This document shows, piece by piece, positions 45,325-53,947 of a stretch of 64,000 bases of DNA. This DNA is from Candidatus Gastranaerophilales bacterium (GTDB taxonomy: Bacteria; Cyanobacteriota; Vampirovibrionia; Gastranaerophilales; Gastranaerophilaceae), in contig CAAHDT010000014.1 in assembly GCA_900770525.1 (NCBI GenBank), forward strand, positions 13,841 through 77,840, in the 5' to 3' direction. The position numbers and the translations under genes were made by a program. Under the pieces are notes generated by a model, which saw only the letters and a list, made by a program, of their open reading frames with translations, had not been told where the DNA came from and made no database searches. The stretch's first letter is position 1. Every line of letters starts with the position of its first letter.

Positions 45325-46482
45325 ATGAAGAGATTATTAGCACTTTTAATATTATCAATGTTCGTATGGACAAACACCGTGGTTTTTGCCGAACCAGTAT
45401 TCCAAGGTCATGCCGAAAAAAGCGACAAAGTAAGACAAGAATTAGAGCATGAGTTGTTTACCGGACAAGTTGAACAACTTGAACGCTCGGACGTTATTCA
45501 TATGACTGTATCACAAGTTTTGGACTCAAACATAAATATTGAGGGAGATGAGTTTTTCGCGGAAGTCGTGAATGACGTAGAAGGACAAGGCGGAGTTATT
45601 ATTCCAAAAGGCACTTTTGCGCATGGAAAAATTTCACAAACAACCGAGGCAAAAAGACTTGGCAGAGCAGCAACTCTTTCGTTGGATTTTGATTATTTAA
45701 TTACCCCTGACGGAAGAGAAATCCCGATAGAAGGTAAAATGTCAACAAAACTTCACCCCGTTGCGGAAACTTCTAAAATTATTGCCCAAGACTTAGGTTA
45801 TACCCTTGTCGGTGGTGCTGCCGGAGGTCTGATGGCATTAAATTGGCTGGGACTTGAAGCTGCCATTGCCTCTCAAGGTTATACGCTTGCCGGTGGTGCT
45901 GCAATTGGCGGAGCTCTTGGACTTGGAGCAGCACTAATTCGAAAGGGGAATGATGTACTCATTGCGCCGGGTGACGAAATTAAAGTGAAAATTAACACAT
46001 CTGTTCCACTTCCTGTATACAAAGAAAGTGCACTTTTACAGCATGAAATGTTCTACCCTGGACTTGATATAAAAATCTCAAACGTAAAACATGAAGAAGA
46101 TCCGTTCGGAGAAGTAAACACTATCACATTAACAGTTATGATTTCCAATATGTCAGATAAAACTTTTTCAGGACTGGATACAGCACTTGTAAATGACTAC
46201 AACGCGATATTCCGTCCATCAATTTTTGGGGACACTAAATTAATGTTCAAACAAATCAAACCGGGCGACAAGGTTATCGGGAACATATCTTTTGCGGTCG
46301 ATAATATAAACAGACGGTTCTGGTTAACTTTTTATGACAGACGAAATAAAAAGCCGTTGGCAAAAATTTCGGTAGATAATGCATATAAAAAAGTGTCAGC
46401 GAAAACTAAACAAAAGAATAATAAAGTTCGCACCAAAAAAGTAAATTTCAAAAAAGAACCTGATATAATGGAATTAGAGTAA
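45325..46482 (+). CDS. Exported protein with VirB10/TrbI-like beta domain
   Basis: A signal peptide (residues 1-22, ending V-F-A) leads a 385-residue protein. Residues about 60-130 (G-G-V-I-I-P-K-G-T-F-A-H-G-K-I, T-L-S-L-D-F-D-Y-L-I-T-P-D-G-R-E-I-P-I) read like the beta barrel of TrbI/VirB10-type proteins. A Gly/Ala hydrophobic stretch (about 158-206) may insert in a membrane. The C-terminal 150 residues look like an Ig-like DUF4352-type domain (I-K-P-G-D-K-V-I-G-N-I-S-F), and the tail is highly basic. It is probably an envelope protein. The domain calls are tentative. Confidence 0.5.
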   Translation: MKRLLALLILSMFVWTNTVVFAEPVFQGHAEKSDKVRQELEHELFTGQVEQLERSDVIHMTVSQVLDSNINIEGDEFFAEVVNDVEGQGGVIIPKGTFAHGKISQTTEAKRLGRAATLSLDFDYLITPDGREIPIEGKMSTKLHPVAETSKIIAQDLGYTLVGGAAGGLMALNWLGLEAAIASQGYTLAGGAAIGGALGLGAALIRKGNDVLIAPGDEIKVKINTSVPLPVYKESALLQHEMFYPGLDIKISNVKHEEDPFGEVNTITLTVMISNMSDKTFSGLDTALVNDYNAIFRPSIFGDTKLMFKQIKPGDKVIGNISFAVDNINRRFWLTFYDRRNKKPLAKISVDNAYKKVSAKTKQKNNKVRTKKVNFKKEPDIMELE

Positions 46483-46578
46483 ATTTTTTGTAAAAATTTT
46501 TATAAATACCGTTGAAAAATAAGGTTTTTATGTTACAATGTTAGTAGCTATTAAAGGTTAGAAAGAAAGTAGGCAAAA

Positions 46579-46917
46579 ATGGCTTGTGGTAAGCTCGAAA
46601 TAGACATTTTGAACTCAATATGGAACTTGACAGCATTAAATAATGGTCAAGATATTTCAATTCAAGACGTTGTTAATGATTTGTCTAAAAATGGTATTGA
46701 CCGTGCATATACAACAATTAAGACGGTTATGGACAGACTTACGACCAAAAGTGTACTTGTTCGCTACAAGGTTGGTAAAAAATTCTTCTATAGTGCTGCG
46801 ACAGACAGGGAAGAGCTTGCTCGTGACAGCATTAAAGAAGTGTCCGAACAATTTTTTGGCTCTAATTATGTTGATATGATTAGATTTATTGAAAAGGAAT
46901 TCAATTTAATTAAGTAA
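46579..46917 (+). CDS. BlaI/MecI/CopY-family repressor
   Basis: A winged-helix protein of 112 residues with the Penicillinase_R layout: L-E-I-D-I-L-N-S-I-W-N-L, D-V-V-N-D-L, then the recognition helix Y-T-T-I-K-T-V-M-D-R-L and wing V-G-K-K-F-F-Y-S-A. The usual partner (BlaR/MecR sensor-protease) is not adjacent. It is followed one base later by a small unknown gene, so they form an operon. Confidence 0.88.
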   Translation: MACGKLEIDILNSIWNLTALNNGQDISIQDVVNDLSKNGIDRAYTTIKTVMDRLTTKSVLVRYKVGKKFFYSAATDREELARDSIKEVSEQFFGSNYVDMIRFIEKEFNLIK

Positions 46918-46918
46918 A

Positions 46919-47290
46919 ATGTCCAATATTAGAGAATGTAGAGAGTTGGTTTCCGAAATAATTCGGAAGGTTTTGGTTGGTGAATTAAGTGTAAAACAAG
47001 CTCTACCTATGTTTCCGGCTGAAACCGGCGACAAAAGTATTACTGCAGCATTTCACGCTTTAGTTCATTATGAAGCAGATGAAGATTTAAGACACCGTGA
47101 CATAATGTATCGCGAAGAACAAGACGATTATTTGACTTTGATTTTCCAAACTTTAGAGCAAGGAAAAGCTTTGCCTGATAATATCATCAGAAACTATGAG
47201 AAATATTACAAATCTGCCGACATACCAATGCCGAACGATTTTCATTCTAATTTGATACGTTTTTGGCGATTTTTGACATTTAAAGAGTAG
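46919..47290 (+). CDS. Small conserved-type protein downstream of BlaI
   Basis: A 123-residue soluble helical protein (V-K-Q-A-L-P-M-F-P, A-F-H-A-L-V-H-Y-E-A-D-E-D-L-R-H-R-D, then D-D-Y-L-T-L-I-F-Q-T-L-E). It has no membrane segment or known catalytic motif. One base separates it from the BlaI-like gene, implying a shared transcript and perhaps a shared regulatory role. Confidence 0.6.
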   Translation: MSNIRECRELVSEIIRKVLVGELSVKQALPMFPAETGDKSITAAFHALVHYEADEDLRHRDIMYREEQDDYLTLIFQTLEQGKALPDNIIRNYEKYYKSADIPMPNDFHSNLIRFWRFLTFKE

Positions 47291-47661
47291 GGCACCTTTT
47301 TAAACTGCTCAAAGAGCAGGAAAGATGTTTGGTACAATAATTGCACCATATTCAAAAGGAAGGTTCGGAAACGTAGTTTCTGATAACTCGTTCATTTTAA
47401 TCGCGTGTTTTCCTTTTCTTTGCTTCCGTTTCTTTTCCTTTTTCATCACAAAAAAAGGAAAAGAAACGAAGTGACAGGAGCCTTTGAAAGAGGTACTATT
47501 CATTAAGCCAAACAGAAGAGAGACCAAAATTATTTTTGGGTGTGACAAACATTTTGTTTTGTCACACCTTTTTTCTCTTTACAAATTCTTCATAAACACT
47601 TTAAATTTGGCAGGGTTTGGGTTATATTAGCTTGGTTGTGAAAATAATGAGGAATTAACTA
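47291..47661. repeat. Palindrome-rich intergenic region B
   Basis: A 371-nt stretch without a credible gene. It holds CTGCTC-AAA-GAGCAG (47305-47319, also at 36412-36426), a 17-bp hairpin CGTTTCTTTTCCTTTTT/AAAAAGGAAAAGAAACG around 47427-47468, and a terminator at 47539-47574. It shares element types with region A, so both look like copies of a decayed palindromic repeat family. Confidence 0.6.
47539..47574 (+). terminator. Strong intrinsic terminator
   Basis: GGTGTGACAAA (47539-47549) pairs with TTTGTCACACC (47558-47568), followed by TTTTTT. It is 250 nt past the last plus-strand gene, so the BlaI operon would carry a long structured 3' UTR, or a separate small RNA ends here. Confidence 0.85.
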
Positions 47662-49035
47662 ATGTATAATGTTGCTATAGTTGGCGCCGGACCAGCCGGA
47701 ATTTTTGCGGCTTTAGAAATTACGAAACTTAAGCCGGATTGGAAAGTTGTTTTAATTGAAAAAGGCGATAGAATTGAAAAAAGAAAATGTCTATTAAGAG
47801 AAGGTTATGCGAAATGTCCAACTTGTAAAAAATGCGGATTGCTATGCGGTTGGGGCGGAGCAGGTGCTTTTTCTGACGGAAAACTGACATTGACTCCTGA
47901 TGTTGGTGGACACCTTGACGACTATATGTCAAGAGAAAAAGTTGAAGACTTAATCGATTATGCTGACAAATTATACTTGAAATATGGAGCAACAGAAGAA
48001 GTTTTCGGAACTGATATGAAAGTTTTCCATGAAATTGAACGCCAAGCATCTTTAGCAGAATTAAAACTTGTACATTCACCTGTAAGACACCTTGGAACTG
48101 AACGCAGTCTTGATGTATTAAAAAATATGCAAGACTATTTGGAAGATAAAATAACCATCAGAAATGACGTTTCAGCATCAAGTTTAATTGTTGAATGCGA
48201 ACAAGTAAAAGGACTTGTTTTAGATAACGGAGAAGAAATTCGCGCTGAATACACAATTATTGCTCCTGGACGTGAAGGGGCTGATTGGTTAACAAAAGAG
48301 TTTAGCAAAAACAAAATCGGAATGGTTAACAATGCAGTTGATGTTGGTGTTAGAGTTGAATTACCTGCACCTGTATTTGAACCGTTAACCTCCAAATTAT
48401 ACGAATCTAAATTAATATACCACTCTCCAACATTCGGTGATGAAGTCAGAACTTTCTGTATGAATCCGAATGGTGAAGTCGTTCAGGAAAATTACAACGG
48501 TATCGCAACAGTGAACGGTCACAGTTATGCTGAAAAAACAACAAATAACACAAACTTTGCCCTACTTGTGAGTGAAAAATTCACAGAACCGTTCAAAGAG
48601 CCAATCCAATACGGTCAACATATTGCAAGCCTTGCTAATATGTTAGGCGGAGGAATTCTAGTCCAACGCTTCGGAGATTTGCTCGATGGCAGACGCTCTA
48701 CTCCTGAAAGAATAAAGGCAAGTATTTTAACACCGACCTTAACTTGTGCCACTCCTGGAGATTTGAGCCTTGTTATTCCTTACAGACAGATGACAAGTAT
48801 TATTGAGATGTTATATGCATTAGATAAAATTGCTCCTGGAACTGCTTCAAGATATACCCTATTGTATGGTATTGAAGTTAAATTCTATTCTGCAAGAGTA
48901 AAATTGACAGACGAGTTAGAAACTGAAGGCGTTAAAAACTTGTTTGCAATCGGAGATGGTGCCGGTGTAACAAGAGGACTTATCCAAGCTTCGGCGTCAG
49001 GTGTTCATGCAGCAAGAGTAATTTGCGCAAGATAG
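47662..49035 (+). CDS. FAD-dependent oxidoreductase (NAD(FAD)-utilising dehydrogenase type)
   Basis: The 457-residue protein starts with V-A-I-V-G-A-G-P-A-G-I-F-A-A-L, the Rossmann FAD fold, then L-I-E-K-G. A four-cysteine set C-P-T-C-K-K-C-G-L-L-C (about residues 53-63) is followed by W-G-G-A-G-A-F-S-D-G-K-L-T-L, a family hallmark. It closes with F-A-I-G-D-G-A-G-V-T-R-G-L-I-Q-A-S-A-S-G. The family is widespread in anaerobes, but the substrate is not known. GAGGAATT precedes the ATG. Confidence 0.88.
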   Translation: MYNVAIVGAGPAGIFAALEITKLKPDWKVVLIEKGDRIEKRKCLLREGYAKCPTCKKCGLLCGWGGAGAFSDGKLTLTPDVGGHLDDYMSREKVEDLIDYADKLYLKYGATEEVFGTDMKVFHEIERQASLAELKLVHSPVRHLGTERSLDVLKNMQDYLEDKITIRNDVSASSLIVECEQVKGLVLDNGEEIRAEYTIIAPGREGADWLTKEFSKNKIGMVNNAVDVGVRVELPAPVFEPLTSKLYESKLIYHSPTFGDEVRTFCMNPNGEVVQENYNGIATVNGHSYAEKTTNNTNFALLVSEKFTEPFKEPIQYGQHIASLANMLGGGILVQRFGDLLDGRRSTPERIKASILTPTLTCATPGDLSLVIPYRQMTSIIEMLYALDKIAPGTASRYTLLYGIEVKFYSARVKLTDELETEGVKNLFAIGDGAGVTRGLIQASASGVHAARVICAR

Positions 49036-49056
49036 GAAAAAACTAAATAAAATATT

Positions 49057-49090
49057 AAAAAGCCTCATTGATTTGTCAACGAGGCTTTTT
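49057..49090. terminator. Bidirectional terminator between convergent genes
   Basis: AAAAAGCCTC (49057-49066) pairs with GAGGCTTTTT (49081-49090). The inner TTGA/TCAA pair (49068-49071/49076-49079) lengthens the stem. A- and T-runs on the two sides suit both strands. Confidence 0.88.
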
Positions 49091-49093
49091 ATA

Positions 49094-51379
49094 TTATGCT
49101 TGGAACATCTTGAAGTTTCTTTCAACATTCTTATCAATTACGGATTTAATAGAATCGTATTCGGTTTGAAGTGATGAGTGTTCTGTGTCAATATTTTTTA
49201 ATTCTAAGTCATATTGTTTGTCTTTTGCTTCAATTTTGTTCATTTCTTTTTTGTATTTAGCTTCTGCAATAGTAATATCAACATCTACAGTGCTTTCTGT
49301 AATATTACTACAGTTTGAATACATTGTAGAAGTCCATTTATTTGACTTGTCAACTTGTTCCATATGAACTAAACCACTTTCGAAAGCAAACTTAATCCAT
49401 TCTTCACTGTTCATTAAGTTTTCAGGCATTTCTTTGTAACCGGCTTCCATTCTTTCGTACAAGTTTGTGTACCATTGAGCTTTAGCATCAGCGTTTTCAT
49501 CAGGATTATTTTTGTCAATCCAAGTGTAGGTCGGTGTGCCATATTGATTTAGCATACAATCAATCAAATATGCATCTTTAATAGCTTGATAACTTACAGT
49601 ATATTCTGTTCCGTTAATAGTTTGTTTTGTTGCTGGAGTTGTTGTAGTAGGGAAAGTATATGGATTATAATGTGTTCTGTCAATATTATCGCTTGTATAA
49701 GTCACTTCAGACACATTACCTTCACTATCCGTACGTTCTTTAGTATAAGAAACCTGTTTTTGAGTATGGTTTTGAGATAAAACCCAACTAGGATCATCTA
49801 AATAATCATAATATTTCTTATCAATACTTGTACCGTTTGCACCATAAATAAAAGTAGCTAAGTTTTGAGAAGCTTTATAATAAGCTTCTTGAGCTTTCTT
49901 GACATTCTCATCACCATTAATAAATTGTTCTTCATCCAAGTTTGCCATTGTATTATCTTTGAAATAATCATACAAAAACATCAATGAATCATATTTATCA
50001 GCCTTTGTGATTTGAGTTTGGTTGTTGTTAATACATGGAATTGAATTACCCAAAGAATCTGTAATTTCAAACCGTTTAACATCTTTGCCTTCTATAGCAG
50101 ATTCAGTTGTATATTTGTAATATTTTGCGTTACCATCTGCATCTGTTTTAGAAAAACCATTATTGGCATCATAATCTTCTGCAGAAACTTCATAGTAATA
50201 CAAATCTTTATACTGAGAAGTATCATTTGCAGGATAATTTATAACGTTATAAGGCTTTGAACCTGCAACTTGAGATTGGAACAAGTACATAGTTTTTCCA
50301 TTAATAACAATTTCTTCACCAGAATTTGTAGAATCTTGCTTATCACTAATATAAACTTGTCCAGAAGCAGATGTAACATATGATTGGAAATTACCAGCTT
50401 CGTCATATTTTGCATACCCATAGGTTTTATCCCCAGAATATTCATATTCATTGATAACTGTACCTGTCGCTGTTCCTATTGTAGAGAAATTCTTTCTCAT
50501 TGAATCAAGATAAACATCACAAGAATCTTTCATTGTTAACGGACTTCTTGAAGCAGGACTTGAAATTAATGAATTTCCTTTAGCCAAACCTAATTGTTCT
50601 AAGAATTTATACATGTAATTTGTATAAGTTGTAATATCACCATCAGAAATACCTTCTGAAGTGAATTTTTTAACTTCGTTATATACAGTTTCAAATGTTT
50701 TTCCATCATCAGTTTTAAGAGTCTTACCATTTATAGAAACATTACCATCCATAAATGAGTTTTCGGCTTTTTTAATTGCTGATTTGTAATCATCTTTCTT
50801 TGCTTGGTAATCTGCAACTAATGAATTGTAAGAATGGTATTCTGCTGAATTTATAGATGAATCATAGCCATAGTGGTCAATACCGTTAGCATCTTGCGTT
50901 CCTTCATAAATATTTTTCATATCACCAACAGAAACACCCAAATCTTGCCATACACCATATTCGTCATAATATCCTACCGGATCGGTCGCATATTTATCGA
51001 AATAAGTTGTTTGACTTTGTTCCAAACCATAACTTGAAAGGAAATCAGTCAAACTTGAAGCCTTTTCAAAATTAGCAGCATCAGTTTTAGATACCATCAA
51101 TTGACCGGCATTGTTTACAATACCGTATTGAGAGTTGTAAGCACTATATGCTGTCAAAGAATTGAATGTTAACCCTTGACTCTGTTCATTACCGTTAACA
51201 TCAAAGTTAGAGAACATCATGCGAGTTTCATTCAATGCAGCAATGTACTCATCACTAACTCTTGAGCTGTCAGTGGTAAGACGCATTTTGGCATTATTAA
51301 TCAACTGTGCTCGTAACTCGTTATCAGACATACGAGAAGTGATTGATAATAATCTAGCTTGTGACGCTGCCATTCCCAT
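49094..51379 (-). CDS. Large protein with paired terminal helices, paralogue of the 3.9-kb gene
   Basis: The 761-residue protein begins MGMAASQARLL, followed by a helical block (S-D-N-E-L-R-A-Q-L-I-N-N-A-K-M-R-L-T). It ends with I-E-A-K-D-K-Q-Y-D-L-E-L-K-N-I-D-T-E then N-V-E-R-N-F-K-M-F. Both ends match the 675-residue protein at 3939-5966. The long middle is Tyr/Ser/Asp/Asn-rich, lacks GLUG repeats and resembles nothing I know. No Sec signal. Conserved termini with a replaceable core suggest an assembled or secreted filament-type protein. A divergent gene for a coiled-coil protein starts at 51572. Confidence 0.6.
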   Translation of the reverse strand: MGMAASQARLLSITSRMSDNELRAQLINNAKMRLTTDSSRVSDEYIAALNETRMMFSNFDVNGNEQSQGLTFNSLTAYSAYNSQYGIVNNAGQLMVSKTDAANFEKASSLTDFLSSYGLEQSQTTYFDKYATDPVGYYDEYGVWQDLGVSVGDMKNIYEGTQDANGIDHYGYDSSINSAEYHSYNSLVADYQAKKDDYKSAIKKAENSFMDGNVSINGKTLKTDDGKTFETVYNEVKKFTSEGISDGDITTYTNYMYKFLEQLGLAKGNSLISSPASRSPLTMKDSCDVYLDSMRKNFSTIGTATGTVINEYEYSGDKTYGYAKYDEAGNFQSYVTSASGQVYISDKQDSTNSGEEIVINGKTMYLFQSQVAGSKPYNVINYPANDTSQYKDLYYYEVSAEDYDANNGFSKTDADGNAKYYKYTTESAIEGKDVKRFEITDSLGNSIPCINNNQTQITKADKYDSLMFLYDYFKDNTMANLDEEQFINGDENVKKAQEAYYKASQNLATFIYGANGTSIDKKYYDYLDDPSWVLSQNHTQKQVSYTKERTDSEGNVSEVTYTSDNIDRTHYNPYTFPTTTTPATKQTINGTEYTVSYQAIKDAYLIDCMLNQYGTPTYTWIDKNNPDENADAKAQWYTNLYERMEAGYKEMPENLMNSEEWIKFAFESGLVHMEQVDKSNKWTSTMYSNCSNITESTVDVDITIAEAKYKKEMNKIEAKDKQYDLELKNIDTEHSSLQTEYDSIKSVIDKNVERNFKMFQA

Positions 51380-51571
51380 TGTGAGTTCCCTTTTCCTTTC
51401 GACTTCGTTACATTTAGTATTACGGCATATTGGGATAAATTCTTTAATTATTTAACCTTAATTATTAAGAAATATTACAAACATGCTACAGCTTTAGCAA
51501 TTAATCAAAAACAAATGTTTTTATATAAATGTAGGTTAGAAAAGGTTAGTTATAAAAGGTAGGGTACGCAA

Positions 51572-52093
51572 ATGTTACTCGTAGGTCAATGGCGTTTAAC
51601 GCAATTAATACAACAAAGGTCGCGAAAGAATGATCGTCTAAGAGAATTGACGATGGAACTTACAGACCTTAAATCTTACGCCACTAATATTGCAGATGGC
51701 AAGTTATCAATGAACGAAATGGCTTCTTGCCCAACATCAATGTTCAACAGACAAATGCAATATATGATGGCATCAAGTCAGTATTGCCAAATGGCTGCCC
51801 AAAACCAAATGACTCAATTGACCTCTAACCCGTTATATCAACAAATGATGGGGCAGTCACAGAATGCTCAAATGCAGGCTGAATATCAAAAAATGATGTA
51901 TAGGAGTTTTTATAAACAAGCTCAGGAACAGTTCGCAAAATACGAAGCCAAACTATTAAACGAAAAAGAAACAGAAATGCAAAAAGAGAAAACATCTCTT
52001 GAAACAGAATTAGCAATGATTAATGAAGAAATCAAAGCAACAAAAGAAGGCATTAAAAACGATATTCCAAACTTTGTTCCACAATACGCATAA
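51572..52093 (+). CDS. Coiled-coil protein divergent to the 761-residue surface-type protein
   Basis: The 173-residue protein has an N-terminal helix (L-L-V-G-Q-W-R-L-T-Q-L-I-Q-Q-R-S-R-K-N-D), a Met/Gln-rich centre (about 60-115, many M-Q-Y, M-M and Q-M-T) and a long charged coiled coil (about 115-160). No signal peptide or known domain. Its orientation beside the 761-residue gene, with about 190 nt of shared upstream DNA, suggests coregulation. It could be a chaperone or cofilament partner; unproven. Confidence 0.55.
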   Translation: MLLVGQWRLTQLIQQRSRKNDRLRELTMELTDLKSYATNIADGKLSMNEMASCPTSMFNRQMQYMMASSQYCQMAAQNQMTQLTSNPLYQQMMGQSQNAQMQAEYQKMMYRSFYKQAQEQFAKYEAKLLNEKETEMQKEKTSLETELAMINEEIKATKEGIKNDIPNFVPQYA

Positions 52094-52158
52094 TAAATAA
52101 TTAATAATAATAAAAGTTTTTAAATAATCCTTATTAAATCCTCAATCCTTAACGGAAT

Positions 52159-52186
52159 GCTCTGCTCCCCTTGCAGAGCTTTTTCT
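52159..52186 (+). terminator. Intrinsic terminator
   Basis: GCTCTGC (52159-52165) pairs with GCAGAGC (52173-52179), followed by TTTTTCTTTT. It ends the coiled-coil gene. Confidence 0.85.
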
Positions 52187-52470
52187 TTTAATTATTGTAA
52201 ACATTATTTAAGAAATATTTTAAAAATTTATTTGTTTGATTTTTTTAATTTTTGTCCTATTTGAACTTCCACAAAGGAATTTTTCGGCTAAAAAAACATT
52301 ATTTTAAAAGAAATAATTTATTTTTAAATAAACAATAAGGGGCTTCAAAACAAATCACCATGTTCTTTATCTATTCTTTATATGCATTAAGCTTGACCTT
52401 TTCGCAAAAAAGTATTCTAATAGAAAAATATTAGAAGATTAGTTCGTATATATATGAAAGAGGAACGCTT
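52187..52470 (+). other. AT-rich leader upstream of glnA
   Basis: This stretch between the terminator and glnA has no open frame of note. It is very AT-rich and contains AGAGGAA, the probable ribosome site of glnA (about 52458-52464). I looked for an NtcA-type GTA-N8-TAC palindrome and for a glutamine riboswitch fold and found neither convincingly. Confidence 0.4.
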
Positions 52471-53835
52471 ATGAAAGAATTTATGCACACACGATTAGAT
52501 GAAAAACAATTTACGGATGATGAAATTAGAACACTTATCAAAGAACATAATATCAAGTTCATAAAATTACAATTTGTCGATATAAATGGGCAAGTAAAAA
52601 ACATGACTATACCGTCAGAGCACATAGACAAGGCTTTAGACAACGAAATTATGCTTGATGGTTCATCTATTAAAGGATTTAGAAGTATTGAAACTTCGGA
52701 TATGTTTTTCCATCCTGACAAAAATACATTTCAAATTCTTCCATGGCGAGAACAAAACGGAGTTCACTCTGCAAGATTGATTTGTGACATCTACAACGCA
52801 GATGGAACACCTTTTGAAGGTTGCCCTAGATGTAATCTTAAACGAGTAATGAAAGAAGCTGAAAAAATGGGTTTTTCTATGAATATGGGACCTGAAGCGG
52901 AGTTTTTCTTATTTGCAAGAGATAAGGACGGAAAAGTTACAACAACAACTCAAGATAGAGCAGGATATTATGATGTAGGACCTGAAGATTTAGGGGAAGA
53001 TGTTCGTTCTGATATAGTTCTAACACTTCAAGAAATGGGGTTTGATATTGAAGCATCACACCACGAAGTAGCAGACGGACAACACGAAGTTGATTTCAGA
53101 TACGCAGATATCCTTACAACAGCAGACAATGTTGCAACATTCAAAATTGCAGTAAAAGCGATTGCTGCAAAACATAACTTGCACGCAACATTTATGCCAA
53201 AACCTATTTATGGAATTAACGGTTCCGGCATGCACTGCAATGTTTCTTTATTCAAAGACGGTAAGAATGCATTCTATGATAAAAATGCTGAATACGAATT
53301 ATCAGAAACAGCAAAATACGCTATTGGCGGTATGCTAAAACATGTTAAGAGTATTACAGCAATCTTAAACCCAACAGTAAACAGCTACAAAAGACTAGTT
53401 CCAGGATATGAAGCTCCAGTATACTTAGCTTGGTCTTTGGCAAACAGAAGTGCATTGTTAAGAGTTCCGGCAAAACGTGGAAACTCAACAAGGGTAGAAC
53501 TTCGTTCTCCGGATCCTGCTTGCAACCCATACCTAGCATTTGCAGCAATTTTAGAGGCTTGTTTGGATGGTGTTAGAAACAAAATTGATCCACCGGCTCC
53601 TGTTGAAAGCAACATTTACAAATTAACAACAAAAGAACGTAAAAAACAAAGAATTGACTCCCTTCCAGGGTCTTTAGCAGAAGCTTTAGAAGCACTTGAT
53701 AAGTCTTTGGTCGGACGAGCAGCATTAGGCGAACATGCTTTTAATGAATTTATGTCTGCCAAACGTAAAGAGTGGGATTCATTCAGAACATACGTTTCTC
53801 AATGGGAAATAGACAGATATTTGGAAAGATATTAA
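52471..53835 (+). CDS. glnA: Glutamine synthetase, type I
   Basis: The central ammonium-assimilating enzyme. The 454-residue protein has F-V-D-I-N-G and L-D-G-S-S-I-K-G-F near the N-terminus, G-P-E-A-E-F-F-L-F (metal site), H-H-E-V-A-D-G-Q-H-E-V-D-F, G-I-N-G-S-G-M-H-C-N-V-S-L (ATP region), N-P-T-V-N-S-Y-K-R-L and R-V-E-L-R-S-P-D-P. Length and the H-H-E-V box fit the short GSI-alpha form of Firmicutes better than the longer cyanobacterial GSI-beta, suggesting a different ancestry. It is monocistronic with its own terminator. Confidence 0.97.
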   Translation: MKEFMHTRLDEKQFTDDEIRTLIKEHNIKFIKLQFVDINGQVKNMTIPSEHIDKALDNEIMLDGSSIKGFRSIETSDMFFHPDKNTFQILPWREQNGVHSARLICDIYNADGTPFEGCPRCNLKRVMKEAEKMGFSMNMGPEAEFFLFARDKDGKVTTTTQDRAGYYDVGPEDLGEDVRSDIVLTLQEMGFDIEASHHEVADGQHEVDFRYADILTTADNVATFKIAVKAIAAKHNLHATFMPKPIYGINGSGMHCNVSLFKDGKNAFYDKNAEYELSETAKYAIGGMLKHVKSITAILNPTVNSYKRLVPGYEAPVYLAWSLANRSALLRVPAKRGNSTRVELRSPDPACNPYLAFAAILEACLDGVRNKIDPPAPVESNIYKLTTKERKKQRIDSLPGSLAEALEALDKSLVGRAALGEHAFNEFMSAKRKEWDSFRTYVSQWEIDRYLERY

Positions 53836-53845
53836 TATGCATTTA

Positions 53846-53883
53846 AAAAGCGCTGCGATATCATCGCAGCGCTTTCGCTTTTA
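53846..53883. terminator. Terminator between glnA and prepilin 2
   Basis: AAAGCGCTGCGAT (53847-53859) pairs with ATCGCAGCGCTTT (53863-53875) around a 3-nt loop. A- and T-rich flanks suit both convergent genes. Confidence 0.85.
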
Positions 53884-53947
53884 TAAGCTATTTGTTGTTA
53901 ACAGTTTACTCTTTTCCCCACTTAAATTCCTTTTGTGTGCTTATTGT

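Noticed and set aside
47309..47548. 79-residue minus-strand open frame
   Set aside because: It runs through hairpin repeats, has a low-complexity K/R-rich translation and no convincing ribosome site.
52187..52470. Glutamine riboswitch (glnA RNA motif) upstream of glnA
   Set aside because: Only a short GTTC/GAAC pairing near the start codon is seen; the conserved core of the motif is absent.
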